The notes beneath the pieces are model-generated. The model made no database searches. It was not told the DNA's origin and saw only the letters and a program-made list of their open reading frames with translations. A stretch of DNA of 64,000 nucleotides from Trichopria drosophilae (lineage: Eukaryota > Arthropoda > Insecta > Hymenoptera > Diapriidae): assembly GCA_030407085.1 (NCBI GenBank), contig CM059582.1, positions 92,257,001-92,321,000 of the forward strand, in the 5' to 3' direction. This document shows positions 1 to 10,300 of the stretch, one piece after another (within the stretch, counting starts at the first letter, position 1; every line of letters begins with the position of its first letter). A program made the translations under genes and the position numbers.

Positions 1-802
1 AATGCGGTTTAAAATATTGGAGCGATTTCCGACCGTGCCGATTACGTGGAATCAGGAAAAAGATGAAAATGTAAGCGTGAATCGGACTACGTTAGGCGTT
101 ATGTCTCATTTATCGGTCAAAGATGGACGAAGATTCATTAGAACTGAAAAGAGAAGATTTTCATCACAACCTACGGTTACTGTTGTCAATACTACGGTCC
201 CTATAACGTTAGTCACGACGAGTACTATTGATGTTACCACGATAACAAGTCAAGAGAGTTCCACTCGTGTAACATAGTGTCAAGCTGGTCTAAGAGCGTC
301 TATGTTGAATTCGAAATCTAGAATGTTTCATCCTGCAAGACTTTTATAATCTTTCGAAGGTCTGACAGTCATCGGACCTAGATTATCGAATGTAGGGTAT
401 TAGAATATGCTACGACGTGGGAGAGTTCTCGAATAGACGCAACACAGCCAGTGATTGTTCAAGGATTAAATCAACGTCTTTCGAACAAAAACGGGAGTAT
501 GGAATCCAACCGTGCACATTTATCATCAACTAGTTGGACCACTACATCCTCGGAAGTTCAGAATTAGCTCCGTCTAACAAGAGACTCCAGCGACACCAGC
601 ACCATCTACCAAGAGAACGTGGTGGGAGACACCATAACCGAAACATCGAAGATAATTAGATCTCGCAGTCATCAGAAGAGGGAAGATTTCGTCGAGATCG
701 AGCTGAGGAACGGAGAGTAAATAGAATCCGTACAGCAAGAAATCAAAGATCACCCTAGAGACATGATGATATACTGCACTCAGGAAAGTCCGTAATTGGA
801 AT
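1..802. other. Unassigned leader with one short ORF; probable decayed 5' part of the Ty3 element
   Basis: An ATG at position 2 opens a 91-codon frame to 277 with a Thr/Val-rich C-terminal half; I recognise no family and it may be chance. From 278 to about 780 no frame stays open. Between 600 and 720 the forward strand is rich in Arg and Glu codons interrupted by stops, which is compatible with the decayed N-terminal region of the gag that follows. I looked for a copy of this stretch downstream of the integrase (4980-5540), as expected for an LTR pair, and saw none by eye. The left end of the element may lie outside the window. Confidence 0.3.
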
Positions 803-1948
803 ATGCATTTCTCTGGAGAAGATTCGATGACTGGAGAGGATTTTCTCTTAGATCTTCGAGATTGTAAAGTAAATCTAAATTTATCTGATGAAGAAATATT
901 AAGATGTCTTCCAGCCCTACTAAGTGGAATTGCCCGTCAATGGTACCGAGTAGAACGATCATCACTACAAAGTTGGCGTCGATTTGAGAGAAGTTTTCGA
1001 GAAAATTTTGTAGAGGATGAGGACGACGAGGAGTTGAGAGATAAAATTCAGCGTCAAGTACAGTTGCCAACAGAAACAATTACACGTTTTCTGTCGGAAT
1101 TCCGAATGCTACTAAATCGGTTGAAATAGCCTCTTCGAGAGAGTAGACAAGTGAAGATGGCCTACAGGAATTTGCGACCAGATTATCGACGATTTATCGG
1201 GTCCTGAGATTTTACTGATTTTTCGGAGCTGAGAAGGCTAGGGAAGCAGCACGAAAAAGAGAAGAAATGGGACCAGGACTATAAAAGAGTCACAGGCTCA
1301 ACTGTCAATCGAGAGTGGAGTAAACAAGCCAAATACTCCAGTAAAGTTGCAGTCGTGGAATCGTGGGTATCAGAGGAATCGACACCAAAACAAACTAAAA
1401 AGAGAAAGAAGACAAAGAAACGCAAAAGTCCACAGAAAGTCGTAGCGGCGATGCAAGAGGGAGAAAACCATCCAATAGTTTCTCAAGTTCAAAAGAAATC
1501 TTCACCAGCCCGTAATACTCGTCTAAATGTAACAACTAATCAAGTTCCTAGATCCGAGTGTCAAGTTGGAAATACCCAAATATTCTCAAGGACTTACAAA
1601 CCTGCACCGCAGCCTTTATGGAGAAAAGGAACTAGATGGCTTTCCCAGTCAGTTCCAACCACCAGAATCGGTAATACTCCTAACCTGCAATCGAGAGATA
1701 GTAGCAGGTTGAATCGGGACACGTTGGTATGTTACAACTGTCAACAGCCTGGTCATACTTTCAGGACATGTCGAGAGCCATTACGCTATTTAGGATGTGG
1801 ACGTGTTCGATTCGAGAGGAACAGATTTCCTAATTGTCAACAGTCTGAAAATGTTGATCAGGGAAACTGCCAGAACGGGCCGTGGCAGGGTTTTCCGTGG
1901 CCCGCCGATGTAAGCAGAATCCAGTATGTAGCGTCCCGAATGACCTAG
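803..1948 (+). pseudogene. gag: Ty3/gypsy gag, interrupted
   Basis: Gag packages retroelement RNA into particles. One reading frame runs from 803 to 1948 but is broken by a TAG at 1127-1129 and further stops shortly after 1200. The first part (803-1130) matches the helical insect Ty3 gag region: WNMHFSG at its start, a SWRRFERSFRENF block, then a TRFLSEFRMLLNRL block. A Lys-rich stretch follows near 1385-1440. A CCHC zinc knuckle is intact at about 1729-1770 (CYNCQQPGHTFRTC, spacing C-2-C-4-H-4-C). A second knuckle directly after it has lost its pattern and keeps only scattered Cys. The neighbouring protease lies in a different frame. This is a decayed copy with no expected product. Confidence 0.8.
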
Positions 1949-2105
1949 ACCTTCGAGACCAACACCAGGAGCGGGAACTCCGAGAAGAGTTGGTACAAGA
2001 GGCGGTACGTCAATTCGTGACCACAAGATAGAAACCAGGACCGGAAAATGTAGAAGTCCCGCTATATTCTAAAAATGTAGTTAGAGATGGAGTAGATCTT
2101 CATCT

Positions 2106-2351
2106 GTGCCAGTAGAAACGGAAGCAGGATTTCGCGTGGATTCGGACCCCAGACTGTATTTTTCGCTAGAGGTAGAGGGTCGTCCGATTAGAGCCCTCTG
2201 CGACCCGGGAGCTAGTAGGTCTTATTTTGGTCCACCTATGAAAGAAAGTCTTCAAAAATGGATTCAACCAGGACATGTTTATATTCGAGGTGCCACTGGA
2301 TATCAAGAAGAGAAAATGGCAAGTTGGCACGAGCCCGTGGAAGTCATTTGA
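2106..2351 (+). pseudogene. Ty3/gypsy aspartic protease remnant
   Basis: The 81-codon open frame matches the N-terminal half of a retroelement aspartic protease. The hydrophobic lead-in ALC is followed by the active-site block at 2202-2216, which reads DPGAS instead of the usual D-T/S-G-A-S. The Thr/Ser to Pro change next to the catalytic Asp should inactivate it. The downstream half is missing: the frame ends at 2351 and coding similarity resumes in another frame (from about 2350) with the linker that precedes the reverse transcriptase, so a deletion or frameshift lies here. Confidence 0.65.
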
Positions 2352-2355
2352 AGAT

Positions 2356-3320
2356 ATCAGTAATTCTAAAATCTATGCAGAATGTGCCGCGATATCAGAA
2401 GTTTCTTCAGTCCAGCAAGAAAAGTTAACTCAATTGTTGAATCGAGTTATTCCAACTGATGACAGAATGATAAGATTGACGACTTTGACATTTCATCATA
2501 TTGATGTCCAGGGTGCAGCGCCTATTAAGCAGCGATTCCGGGGAGTATCACCCGCATCCTACAGGTAGCCCATAACGAAGTAGATCGGATGTTATCGGAA
2601 ATAGTCATCGAGCCATCTGTAAGTGCGTGGTCTAGCGCATCGGTCATCGTTAAGAAGCCTGATGGTAGATTCTGTGTCGACTACCGTGACGTGAATTCTG
2701 TCACTAAGAAGGACGCGTATCCTGCACCTATTCTGAATAGTATTCTAGATAAAATAAGAAAGGCCAGATACATTTCGAAGTTGGATCTAAGACAGGCTTA
2801 TTTCCAGATCCCGTTATCAGAAGAGAGTAAGGGAATCACAGCGATTTCAGTCCCTGGGAAAGGACTATTGCAGTTTCAAAGAATGCCTTTGGGACTAACC
2901 AACGCGCCTGCTACCTTCCAACGATTGATGGACGCTTTATTTGGACCAGAGTTCGAGCCCCATGTTTTTGACTATCTAGATGACATTAGCATTGTGTCAG
3001 AAAGCTTTGATGATCATCTAGAATGGTTAGGAGAGTCCTAAAGAAAATTATAGACGCGGGACTGCAGCTCAACCGCGACAAAAGTGAATTTTGCTGTTCA
3101 GAGGCTCGATATTTGGGATATCTCGTGGACCGGAATGGATTGAGACCAGATCCAGAGAAAATAGAGCTCGTACTATCGTATCCGCCGCCTAGGAACTTAA
3201 CGGAATTAGGAAGATTTATTGGCATGATTGGATGGTACGCGCGGTTTATCTCAGATTTGGCCCAGAAGAGGATCCCTCTAACGAAATTAACGAGAAAAGA
3301 CGCGAAGTGGTGGCTTGGGG
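2356..3320 (+). pseudogene. pol: Ty3/gypsy reverse transcriptase, frameshifted
   Basis: RNA-dependent DNA polymerase domain of pol, split over three frames (2356-2568, 2589-3041 and 3023 onwards). Visible motifs in order: SSASVIVKKPDGRFCVDYR (fingers), LDLRQAYFQIP with the first catalytic Asp, FQRMPLGLTNAPATFQR, and the YLDD box at 2973-2984. After the frameshift near 3030 come LNRDKSEFCCSEARYLGY and the connection block GRFIGMIGWYARFI at about 3208-3250. The YLDD and the LDLRQAY Asp are intact, so loss of function comes from the frameshifts and not from active-site change. A short deletion separates it from RNase H near 3325. Confidence 0.9.
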
Positions 3321-3324
3321 ACTT

Positions 3325-3814
3325 GAGGAAACCTGACTTCTCTCGCCCGTTTTGTCTTCAGACTGACGCGAGTAATTATGCGTTGGGTGCTGTATTCACG
3401 CAAGAACAAGAAGATGGAGAGCACTCCATCGTATTTTTAAGTCCAACTTTAAATTCTGCCGAGACTAATTATAGCAAGACTGAAAAAGAGTGTCTTGCTG
3501 TGGTATGGGGAATTAAGAAATTACGACCGTACCTCGAACGTTATAAGTTCGAAATTATAATCGATCATACAAGTCTCCGTTGGCTTAAGAATTTAAAAGA
3601 CCCGAGAGGACGTTTGGCGAGATGGGCCGTAGAATTACAAGGCTGGGACTATAAAGTCAAGCACAGGATGGGTGCCTTTCATCGAGTCCCAGACGCTTTA
3701 TCTCGTTTGAGAGGAGATATTGAAGCAGTTTTGTCGATAGAAGAGACGCAAGATGACTGGTATCACCGACAATATAAGAGTGTAAAAAACTATCCATGGC
3801 GTTTTCCAGTCTGA
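3325..3814 (+). pseudogene. Ty3/gypsy RNase H domain
   Basis: This domain degrades RNA in RNA-DNA hybrids during reverse transcription. It is in the same open frame as the end of the RT. Key blocks are LQTDASNYALGAV (first catalytic Asp), TEKECLAVVWG (catalytic Glu), and IIIDHTSLRWL (Asp), followed by the VKHRMGAFHRVPDALSR tether block. In most Ty3 elements the last block reads GKxNxVADALSR, so the tether is divergent. The join at KWWLGDL to RKPDFSRPF lacks about 20-30 expected residues. The frame ends at 3814. Confidence 0.85.
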
Positions 3815-3834
3815 AAAATCGAGGAAAATCTACT

Positions 3835-4977
3835 ATATTTTCGTCGTGAAGACCCACTTTTAGATCCTATTAACGATGGAGAGGATCAATGGAAGTTAGT
3901 CCTTAGTCAAGAACTTCGTAATCAAGTGATGGATGGAGCACATCGCGAGGCGCACGCTGGTCACTATGGAAGAGAAAAGACTTATCATCGAGTTGCCTTG
4001 GAGTATTATTGGCCAGGCATGAGGTATGACATTGCGAATTATATACACGCTTGTTCCGAGTGTCAACGATATAAAGTCTCGCAAAAAGGACCAGTAGGAC
4101 TAATGGGCGAACGAATAGAGGACCGGCCATGGATAATTGTTTCCGCCGACATAATGGGACCTTTACCGCCTAGTAAGAATCAGCATCGATATATCTTGGT
4201 TTTTTAAGACTTGTTTACTAGCTGGGCAGAATTCAAGCCCTTAAGGAGGGTAGACGGCAAAATTATCGCTGAAGCATTCGACGATTTGTCCTATTCAGGT
4301 GGGAAACACCTTATTATTTGTTGACTGACAATGGCAAGGAGTTTGACAACCGTGCCTTAAAAGAAGTCCTGCAAGAGCATGGAGTCCAGTGTTAACCAAC
4401 TTCACCTTACCATCCGCAGTCAAATCCCATCGAGAGAACGAATCGAGTGGTCAAAACGATGATTTCTACGTTTCTCCAACAAGATTATCGTGACTGGGAT
4501 CGTCATTTAACCGATATTAGGAGTGCAATAAATACACCAATTCAGGAGAGTTCCAAGGTCTCTCCGGCATTGCTAAATTTTGGAAAACATTCTAGACCAG
4601 TCAAAAGTTTGAGAATGACAATGGAACCAAGTCCTACAATATTGAGAGTTGATGTTGAGACCTGGATTGATCGTGTCAAGCGGTTAAGTGCCATTCAAGA
4701 TTTGGTAGTGAGACATGTCGATAGGGCTAGACAGCGTCAAAAGCGTTAATACGATAGAGGTAGGCGCACTGTATTGTATAATGTAGGTATTCGGTTCTTA
4801 AACGAAATAGAATCCTCTCATGTGCGGTAGAGAATTTTGCGGCGAAGTTAGCACCTCGATATGATGGTCCATACGAGGTTACTAGAGTCCTATCTCCTAT
4901 CGCGTATGAGGTTCGAGGGCTCCCCTGGGGATCGCATGACCTTCTCAATGGTGGGGAGCTAAGTCCTCGGCTTTACT
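3835..4977 (+). pseudogene. Ty3/gypsy integrase, interrupted
   Basis: DDE integrase that would insert the cDNA. The HHCC zinc finger is intact at about 3940-4070 (HREAHAGH then CSECQRY). The first catalytic Asp lies in VSADIMGPLP (about 4140-4170). The frame then hits TAA at 4205-4207. The second Asp is in LTDNGKEF (Asp at 4327-4329) and the Glu in NPIERTNRVVK (4432-4434), so all three catalytic residues remain, spread over different frames. A 100-codon open piece at 4447-4749 covers the end of the core. The C-terminal LAPRYDGPYEV block (about 4845-4890) is the GPY/F module typical of Ty3 integrases. Confidence 0.88.
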
Positions 4978-5004
4978 AGGGCACACGGAGTCAACGTGGA
5001 GTGC

Positions 5005-5110
5005 TTGCGGGACCCCTATAAACGGGCTCTCCCTTGTGTGTATGTGGGATCCCTACAGACGGGCTCTCCCTTGTGTGGGTGGAGTTTAGACCCTATAAAC
5101 GGGCAACTCA
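5005..5110 (+). repeat. Three copies of a 37-40 bp tandem repeat
   Basis: The core CCTAYARACGGGCTCTCCC recurs with the word ACGGGC at about 5022, 5059 and 5099 (spacings 37 and 40), the last copy diverging after GGGC. It sits between the end of the Ty3 integrase and the start of the R1-clade ORF1. Short tandem repeats of this kind are common in 5' UTRs of R1-like elements, so it may belong to that element's promoter region; this is inference. Confidence 0.6.
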
Positions 5111-5544
5111 AACGAGGGTGAACCAAGGCCCAGGGATCGGCCGGTTTAAAGACTGGAACTTGCCTGTGACCGCGGCCCTTGAGTGAAAGTGAGTTGACTC
5201 TAGCCGGCTGCTGTTTACTGCCAATAGGTAGGAGCAAATGCAGGCCGAGCACTGGGGTAATGCTGAGGATGACGAAAAAGCGATCCCTCAAGTAGGCAGG
5301 TGGCCTGAATACTTGAGTAAGGAGAAGCCGGAAAATAGCCGACCGACCGGTCACCGCGACGTGATGTCAGTACCAGACCTCTGGGGTAGTAATAAGGGCT
5401 TGGGTCCGTGAACTCCCATGTTCAACGTCGGAGGACCGCTCACGACGAGAGCAAACCGGAGCCTATGACTGGGTTGAAACTGACGGGGAAGCAACCTCAC
5501 TGCGGCTGAGGTTCCCATGACGGGCGAACCGTAGTTAAAAAAAA
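5111..5544 (+). promoter_or_regulatory. Probable 5' UTR of the R1-clade element
   Basis: This stretch is GC-richer than its surroundings and has no convincing gene. Antisense frames at 5016-5354 and 5351-5551 are open by composition only. It ends in a run of nine A directly before the ORF1 ATG at 5545, so an alternative is that part of it is the 3' end and A-tail of a different non-LTR copy. Confidence 0.35.
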
Positions 5545-6533
5545 ATGTCAATTAGTATGGATTCACCAAATAGCCAAAAACAGGGGGGTCAGGGTGCTTC
5601 AGGGAGGGGGTGGTTGAAGCCGCCGATGCTACTCGACACTGGCGCGGGAAGCCGAAGTAGTAGTGTCTCTAGTTGCCGCGCTACCGACTCAGGGCAGTCG
5701 GATGTGGAGGTAGATAAGGAAAATCAGAATACGGAAACTGCCCCGGACACGGTGCACAGGTGTCTGGAGGAATTGAAGGTCATCCTTGCAAAGATGACCG
5801 ATTACAAAAAAGGTCGAAGAAACCTAGATAGGTTCATTGCTGACAACATCGAGGAAGCAGCACGGATTTGCGACTCTGCATGCAGATTATGGCGAAGTGG
5901 TGAAGGCTCGGAGGGAGAGGAAGATCCTTAGGCCCAGATCCACAAGAGAAAAAGGAGCGAGCGTGTGACGCCAAGTCCGCCATCGGAAAAAAGAGCCGCC
6001 CAAGCGAAAGAAGGTGCAGAAAACTGCTGTTGATGGCTTGGCTGAATATAATGAGCCAAACCCGGGTATCTTCGAAGACAGAGGTTGGCTGGACGGAAAA
6101 GCCGAAATGAAAAAGAAGAGAAACCAGGAAAGGGGCGAGGCCAAACGACTGGAGAGGCAGCGACCGGGGAGGGCGTACGACCTGAGGTGAGGTTCACTGG
6201 GCGCGCCGTAAGGGGAAGTAGGGTGGCGTTCGTAGTGGTACCAACGGGCTCGGCCGACCCATTGCTGACTGCATCAAAATTGGATGGGTTCGCTGCAGGA
6301 TTGGATTAGCCAAGAAACATGCGGAGCGCTGTTTCCGGTGCCTGGGCTTTGGCCACATTGCGGCAAAGTTTACTGGCACGGACCGAACTGGCGCGTGCTG
6401 GAGGTGCGGCAAGGTGGGTCACCGGGCCGGTGAATGCCCGCAGAAAGATGCGAGATGCTACCTGCGCTGTGAGGTGAAGCCACTTCCGGACCTCCGTCAC
6501 GCGGCGGGGTCTTCACAGTGTGCAACCCTTTAG
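5545..6533 (+). pseudogene. R1-clade ORF1 (RNA-binding Gag-like protein), frameshifted
   Basis: ORF1 proteins of R1-type elements bind the element RNA. An open frame of 128 codons starts at 5545 with a Gly/Ser-rich N-terminus and a short region of likely helical character (HRCLEELKVILAKMTDYKKG). It stops at 5929-5931. The coding signal continues in other frames: a Lys/Arg/Glu-rich stretch at 6085-6180 and, in frame with 6303, IKIGWVRCRIGLAKKHAERC leading into the knuckles. Knuckle 1 is CFRC-GFGH with the last Cys replaced by Lys; knuckle 2, CWRCGKVGHRAGEC, is complete; knuckle 3 is a CYLRC remnant. The stop is TAG at 6531-6533, 16 bases inside ORF2. Confidence 0.75.
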
Positions 6534-7390
6534 GAGGCTGGGAAAAGGTCTGGTCGGAGATGGCGCTGATCCTGCAGGGAAACCTAGGGAGAAGGCGACT
6601 CGCGCAGGACTTGCTCTACCAGTTCGCCGAGGAGAAGGAGGCGGAGCTGCTCCTAATCTGTGAGCAGTACCGTACCTTGTCGGACGGCGGCTGGTATGGA
6701 GAGGGGACGGGTACGGCCGCCATGGTGATCCGAAATCGGGACAAGTTTCCGGTGTCCAGCTCTGGCGCTGGAGACGGTTTCGTTTGGGTTAGGACCGGCG
6801 GCGTAACGTACTACTGTTGCTACATCTCCCTACATGAGCGCACCGGCCCCACTGGACCTAAACACCATATCGGGACCAGTGGAGGATGAGCAGTTCGTGG
6901 GTGGTACCATGGCTTGGATCGCGCGCTGTTACGACGAGTATTTGCCCAGAAGGAGGACCAGGTCAAAGCGAAGCCCGAACTACTGGTGGACCGAGGACGT
7001 AGCCGCGATGCGAAAAAAATGCCATCGACTTCGCCGTGTCTCACAGCGCCATAGCAGGCGGGAGGATGCGGAAGAAGCGATGGTAGCGTATAAAGCGGCA
7101 AAAAAGGATCTGGTAGGGGCGATCAGGGCGAGTAAAACGCGCTGCTGGCGCAAGCTCATCGCTGAGATCGGCAGGGATTCGTGGGGTCTAGGGTACCGTA
7201 TTACGCTTAAAAAGTTGCGCGGCGCCGACCCGGTAGACTTGATGGAGCCGCACTTTATGAGCCAGATCGTGACTGCCCTCTTCCCGGATCATACCGAGGA
7301 GAGGGGCACTGATGTAAGCGTCGTAGGTGATACTCCGCTTTTTAGCGTCGAGGAGCTCAGGGCCGCTGCATCGAGCATGCCGGGTCGCAA
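6518..7390 (+). pseudogene. R1-clade ORF2: endonuclease to RT N-terminus, internally deleted and truncated
   Basis: ORF2 of R1-type LINEs encodes an endonuclease and reverse transcriptase that carry out target-primed insertion. The open piece 6518-6830 matches the endonuclease start: LLICEQYR with the catalytic-type Glu, then a GTAAMVI block and FVWVRTGGVTYYCCYIS. At about 6835 the frame changes and the sequence jumps to the far C-terminal endonuclease end and linker (6834-7393): TISGPVEDEQF, an Arg-rich PRRRTRSKRSPNYWW block and RRVSQRHSR. Roughly 130 residues of endonuclease, including the SDH-type region, are missing. The RT domain begins (LFSVEELRAAASSMPGRK) and is cut off at the satellite boundary. 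Not functional. Confidence 0.8.
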
Positions 7391-10300
7391 GTAAAGTCTC
7401 CTCAAACGATATTACCTGAACTTATCATATTACCCAAATTTTAGATATTACCAGAATTGAAGATATAAGAGAAAATTAATAAGCGCCCGTGTAAAGCCGT
7501 TAACGCAAAGCTTACTTTCGGCGTTCGTGTCTTTATCTCGACCTCTTACTTCATCAACGAAATGTCTGTGGACGACAGTATCACAAGACATCCAAAAGTA
7601 ATGTCTCTCCAAACGTTATTATCTAAACTTACGATATTACCAGAACCTAAGAAATTATCGAAACTTATGATATTACCAGAACTTACACCATTACCAAAAA
7701 TTATGAGTTTACCAGAATTTATGATACAAGAGAAAATTAATAAATGTCTGCGTAAAGCCGTGCAGGCAAAGCTTATTTTCGGATTTCGTGTCTTTACCTT
7801 GACCTCTTACTTCCTGGACGAAACCCCTACGGGCGGCAGTGTGACCAGACAACCAAAAGTAAAGCCGCTTCCAACGTTATGATCTGTACTAACGATGAGT
7901 ACTAACATCAGTAAAAATTAATAAGTGATTGCGTAAATCGTTCAGGCAAAGCTTACTTTCGGCATTCGTGTATTTATCTCGGACTCTTGCTTCCTGGACG
8001 GAACGTCTGAGGACGGTAGTGTGACCTGACAACCAAAAGGACAGCCGCTTCAAACGTTATGATCTGAACTTACGATATTACCAGAATTTTTAATAATACC
8101 AGAAATAACGAAATTATCAGAACTTACGAGATTACCAGAAATTATGATATTACCAGAACTTATGATATAACGAAAACTTATCATATAAGAGAAAATTAAT
8201 AAGCGACTGCGTAAAGCCGTTCAGGCAAAGCTTAAGTTCGGCATTCGTGTGTTTATCTTCGTCTCTTACTTCATGTGCGAAACGTCTACGGACGGCAGTG
8301 TGACCAGATAAGTAAATGTAAAGTCGATTCAAACATTATGATCTGAACTTATGATATTACCAGAAGTTACGAAATTACCAGAACATACGAGATTACAAGA
8401 ATTTATGAAATAAGAGAAAAATAATAAGTGACTGCTCAAAGCCGTTCGGGCAAAGCTTAATTTCGGCATTCGTGTCTTTATCTCGGACTCTTACTACCTG
8501 GACGAAACTTCTATGGAAGGCAGTATGACCAGACAACCAAAAGAAAGCCACATCAAACGTTATTATATGAACTTACGAAATTATAATCTTACCCGAACTT
8601 ACGACATTACCTCAACTTACGAGTTTACCAGAACTTATGATATTACCAGAACTTATGATATTACCAGAACTTACGACATTAACAGAACTTACGAGATTAC
8701 AAGTATTTATGATATAAGAGAAAATTAATAAGTGACTACTTACAGCCGTTTAGGCAAAGCTTACTTTCGGCATTCGTGTCTTTATCTCGGACTCTTACTT
8801 CCTGGACGAAACGTCTACGGACGGCAGTGTGACCAGACAACCAAAAGGAAAGCCGCTTCAAACATTATGATCTGAACTTACGAAATTACCAGTACTTACG
8901 AAATTACCAGAACTTACGAGATTATAAGAATTTATGATATAAGAGAAAATTAATCAGTGACTGCTTACAGCCGTTCAGGCAAAGCTTACTTTCGGCATTC
9001 GTGTCTTTATATCGGACTCTAACTTCCTGGACGAAACGTTTACGGACGGCAGTGCGACCAGACAACCAAAAGGAAAAACGCTTCAAATGTTATGCTCTGA
9101 ACTTACGATATTAACAGAACTTACGAAATTACCAGAACTTACAAGATTACCAGAACTTAAGATACAAGAGAAAATTGATAAGTGACTGCTTACAGACGTT
9201 CAGGCAAAGCTTACTTTCAGCATTCATGACTTTATCTAGTACTCTTACTTCCTGGAAGAAATGTCTATGAACGACAATGTGACCAGACAACCTAAAGGAA
9301 AGCCGCTTCAAACGTTATGATCTGAACTTACGATATTACCAGCAATTATGATCTTACCAGAACTTACGACATTACCTCAACTTAGGAAATTACCAGAACT
9401 TATGATATTACAAGAACTTACAAGATTACCAGAACTTAAGATACAAGAGAAAGTTAATAAGTGACTGATAACAGCCGTTCAGGCAAAGCTTACTTTCGGC
9501 ATTCGTGACTTTATCTCAGACTCTTACTTCCTGGAAGGAATGTCTACGAACGGCAGTGTGACCAGACAACTAAAAGGAATGCCGCTTCAAACGTTATGAT
9601 CTGAACTTACGATATTACCAGAACTTATGATATTACAAGAAATTATGCTATTACCAGAACTTACGACATTACCAGAACTTACGAGATTACAAGAACTTAT
9701 GATATTACAAGAACTTGCAAGATTACCAGAACTTAAGATACAAGAGAAAATTAATATGTGACTGCGTATAGACGTTCAGGCAAAGCTTACTTCCGGCATT
9801 CGTGACTTTATCTAGTACTCTTACTTCCTGGAAGAAATGTCTATGAACGGCAATGTGACCAGACAACCTAAAGGAAAGCCGCTTCAAACGTTATGATCTG
9901 AACTTACGATATTAACAGCAATTATGGTCTGACCAGAACTTACGACATTACCTCAACTTAGGAAATTACCAGAACTTATGATATTACAAGAAATGATGCT
10001 TATTACCAGAACTTATGACATTACCAGAACTTACGAGATGACTAGAACTTTTGATATTGCAAGAACCTACAAAATTACCAGACCTTAAGATACAAGAGAA
10101 AATTAATAAGTGACTGCTTACAGACGTTCAGGCAAAGCTTACTTTCGGCATTCGTGACTTTATCTAGTACTCTTACTTCCTGGAAGAAATGTTTACGAAC
10201 GGCAATGTGACCAGACAACCTAAAGGAAAGCCGCTTCAACCCTTATGATCTGAACTTACGATATTACCAGTACTTACGATATAACCAGACCTTATGATAT

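Larger units (their letters stand above)
780..4980 (+). mobile_element. Degenerate Ty3/gypsy LTR retrotransposon (internal region, no LTRs seen)
   Basis: The order gag (CCHC knuckle), aspartic protease, reverse transcriptase, RNase H, integrase is visible on the + strand, which is the Ty3/gypsy order. The RT motif LDLRQAYFQIP, the YLDD box and the HHCC integrase zinc finger followed by a GPY-type C-terminal segment support the assignment. At least two in-frame stops in gag, frame changes around 2275, 2589 and 3030, a missing piece before RNase H and stops in integrase show it is dead. No flanking LTRs were found by eye. The element runs into the R1-clade leader downstream. Confidence 0.9.
5545..7390 (+). 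mobile_element. Truncated, decayed R1-clade non-LTR retrotransposon
   Basis: Two overlapping ORFs, the first with a zinc-knuckle array and the second opening with an apurinic-type endonuclease, are the R1/I-type LINE layout. The CFRCLGFGH and CWRCGKVGHRAGEC knuckles and the EN stretch QDLLYQFAEEKEAELLLICEQYR fit the R1 clade. The 3' part (reverse transcriptase core, RNase H if any, 3' UTR) is absent: similarity stops at MPGRK, just where the RT motif with a conserved GPD would follow, and the sequence passes straight into satellite at 7391. Base composition is clearly GC-richer than the flanks. Confidence 0.85.

Noticed and set aside
1..480. 5' LTR of the Ty3/gypsy element
   Set aside because: No matching direct repeat was seen downstream of the integrase and no primer-binding site or TG...CA ends could be set.
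5016..5551. Reverse-strand ORFs of 112 and 66 codons
   Set aside because: GC-rich composition keeps them open; they overlap tandem repeats and a probable 5' UTR.
8513..8728. 71-codon ORF with TYDITR-type repeats
   Set aside because: It is a different frame of the 18-bp minisatellite inside the HindIII satellite.
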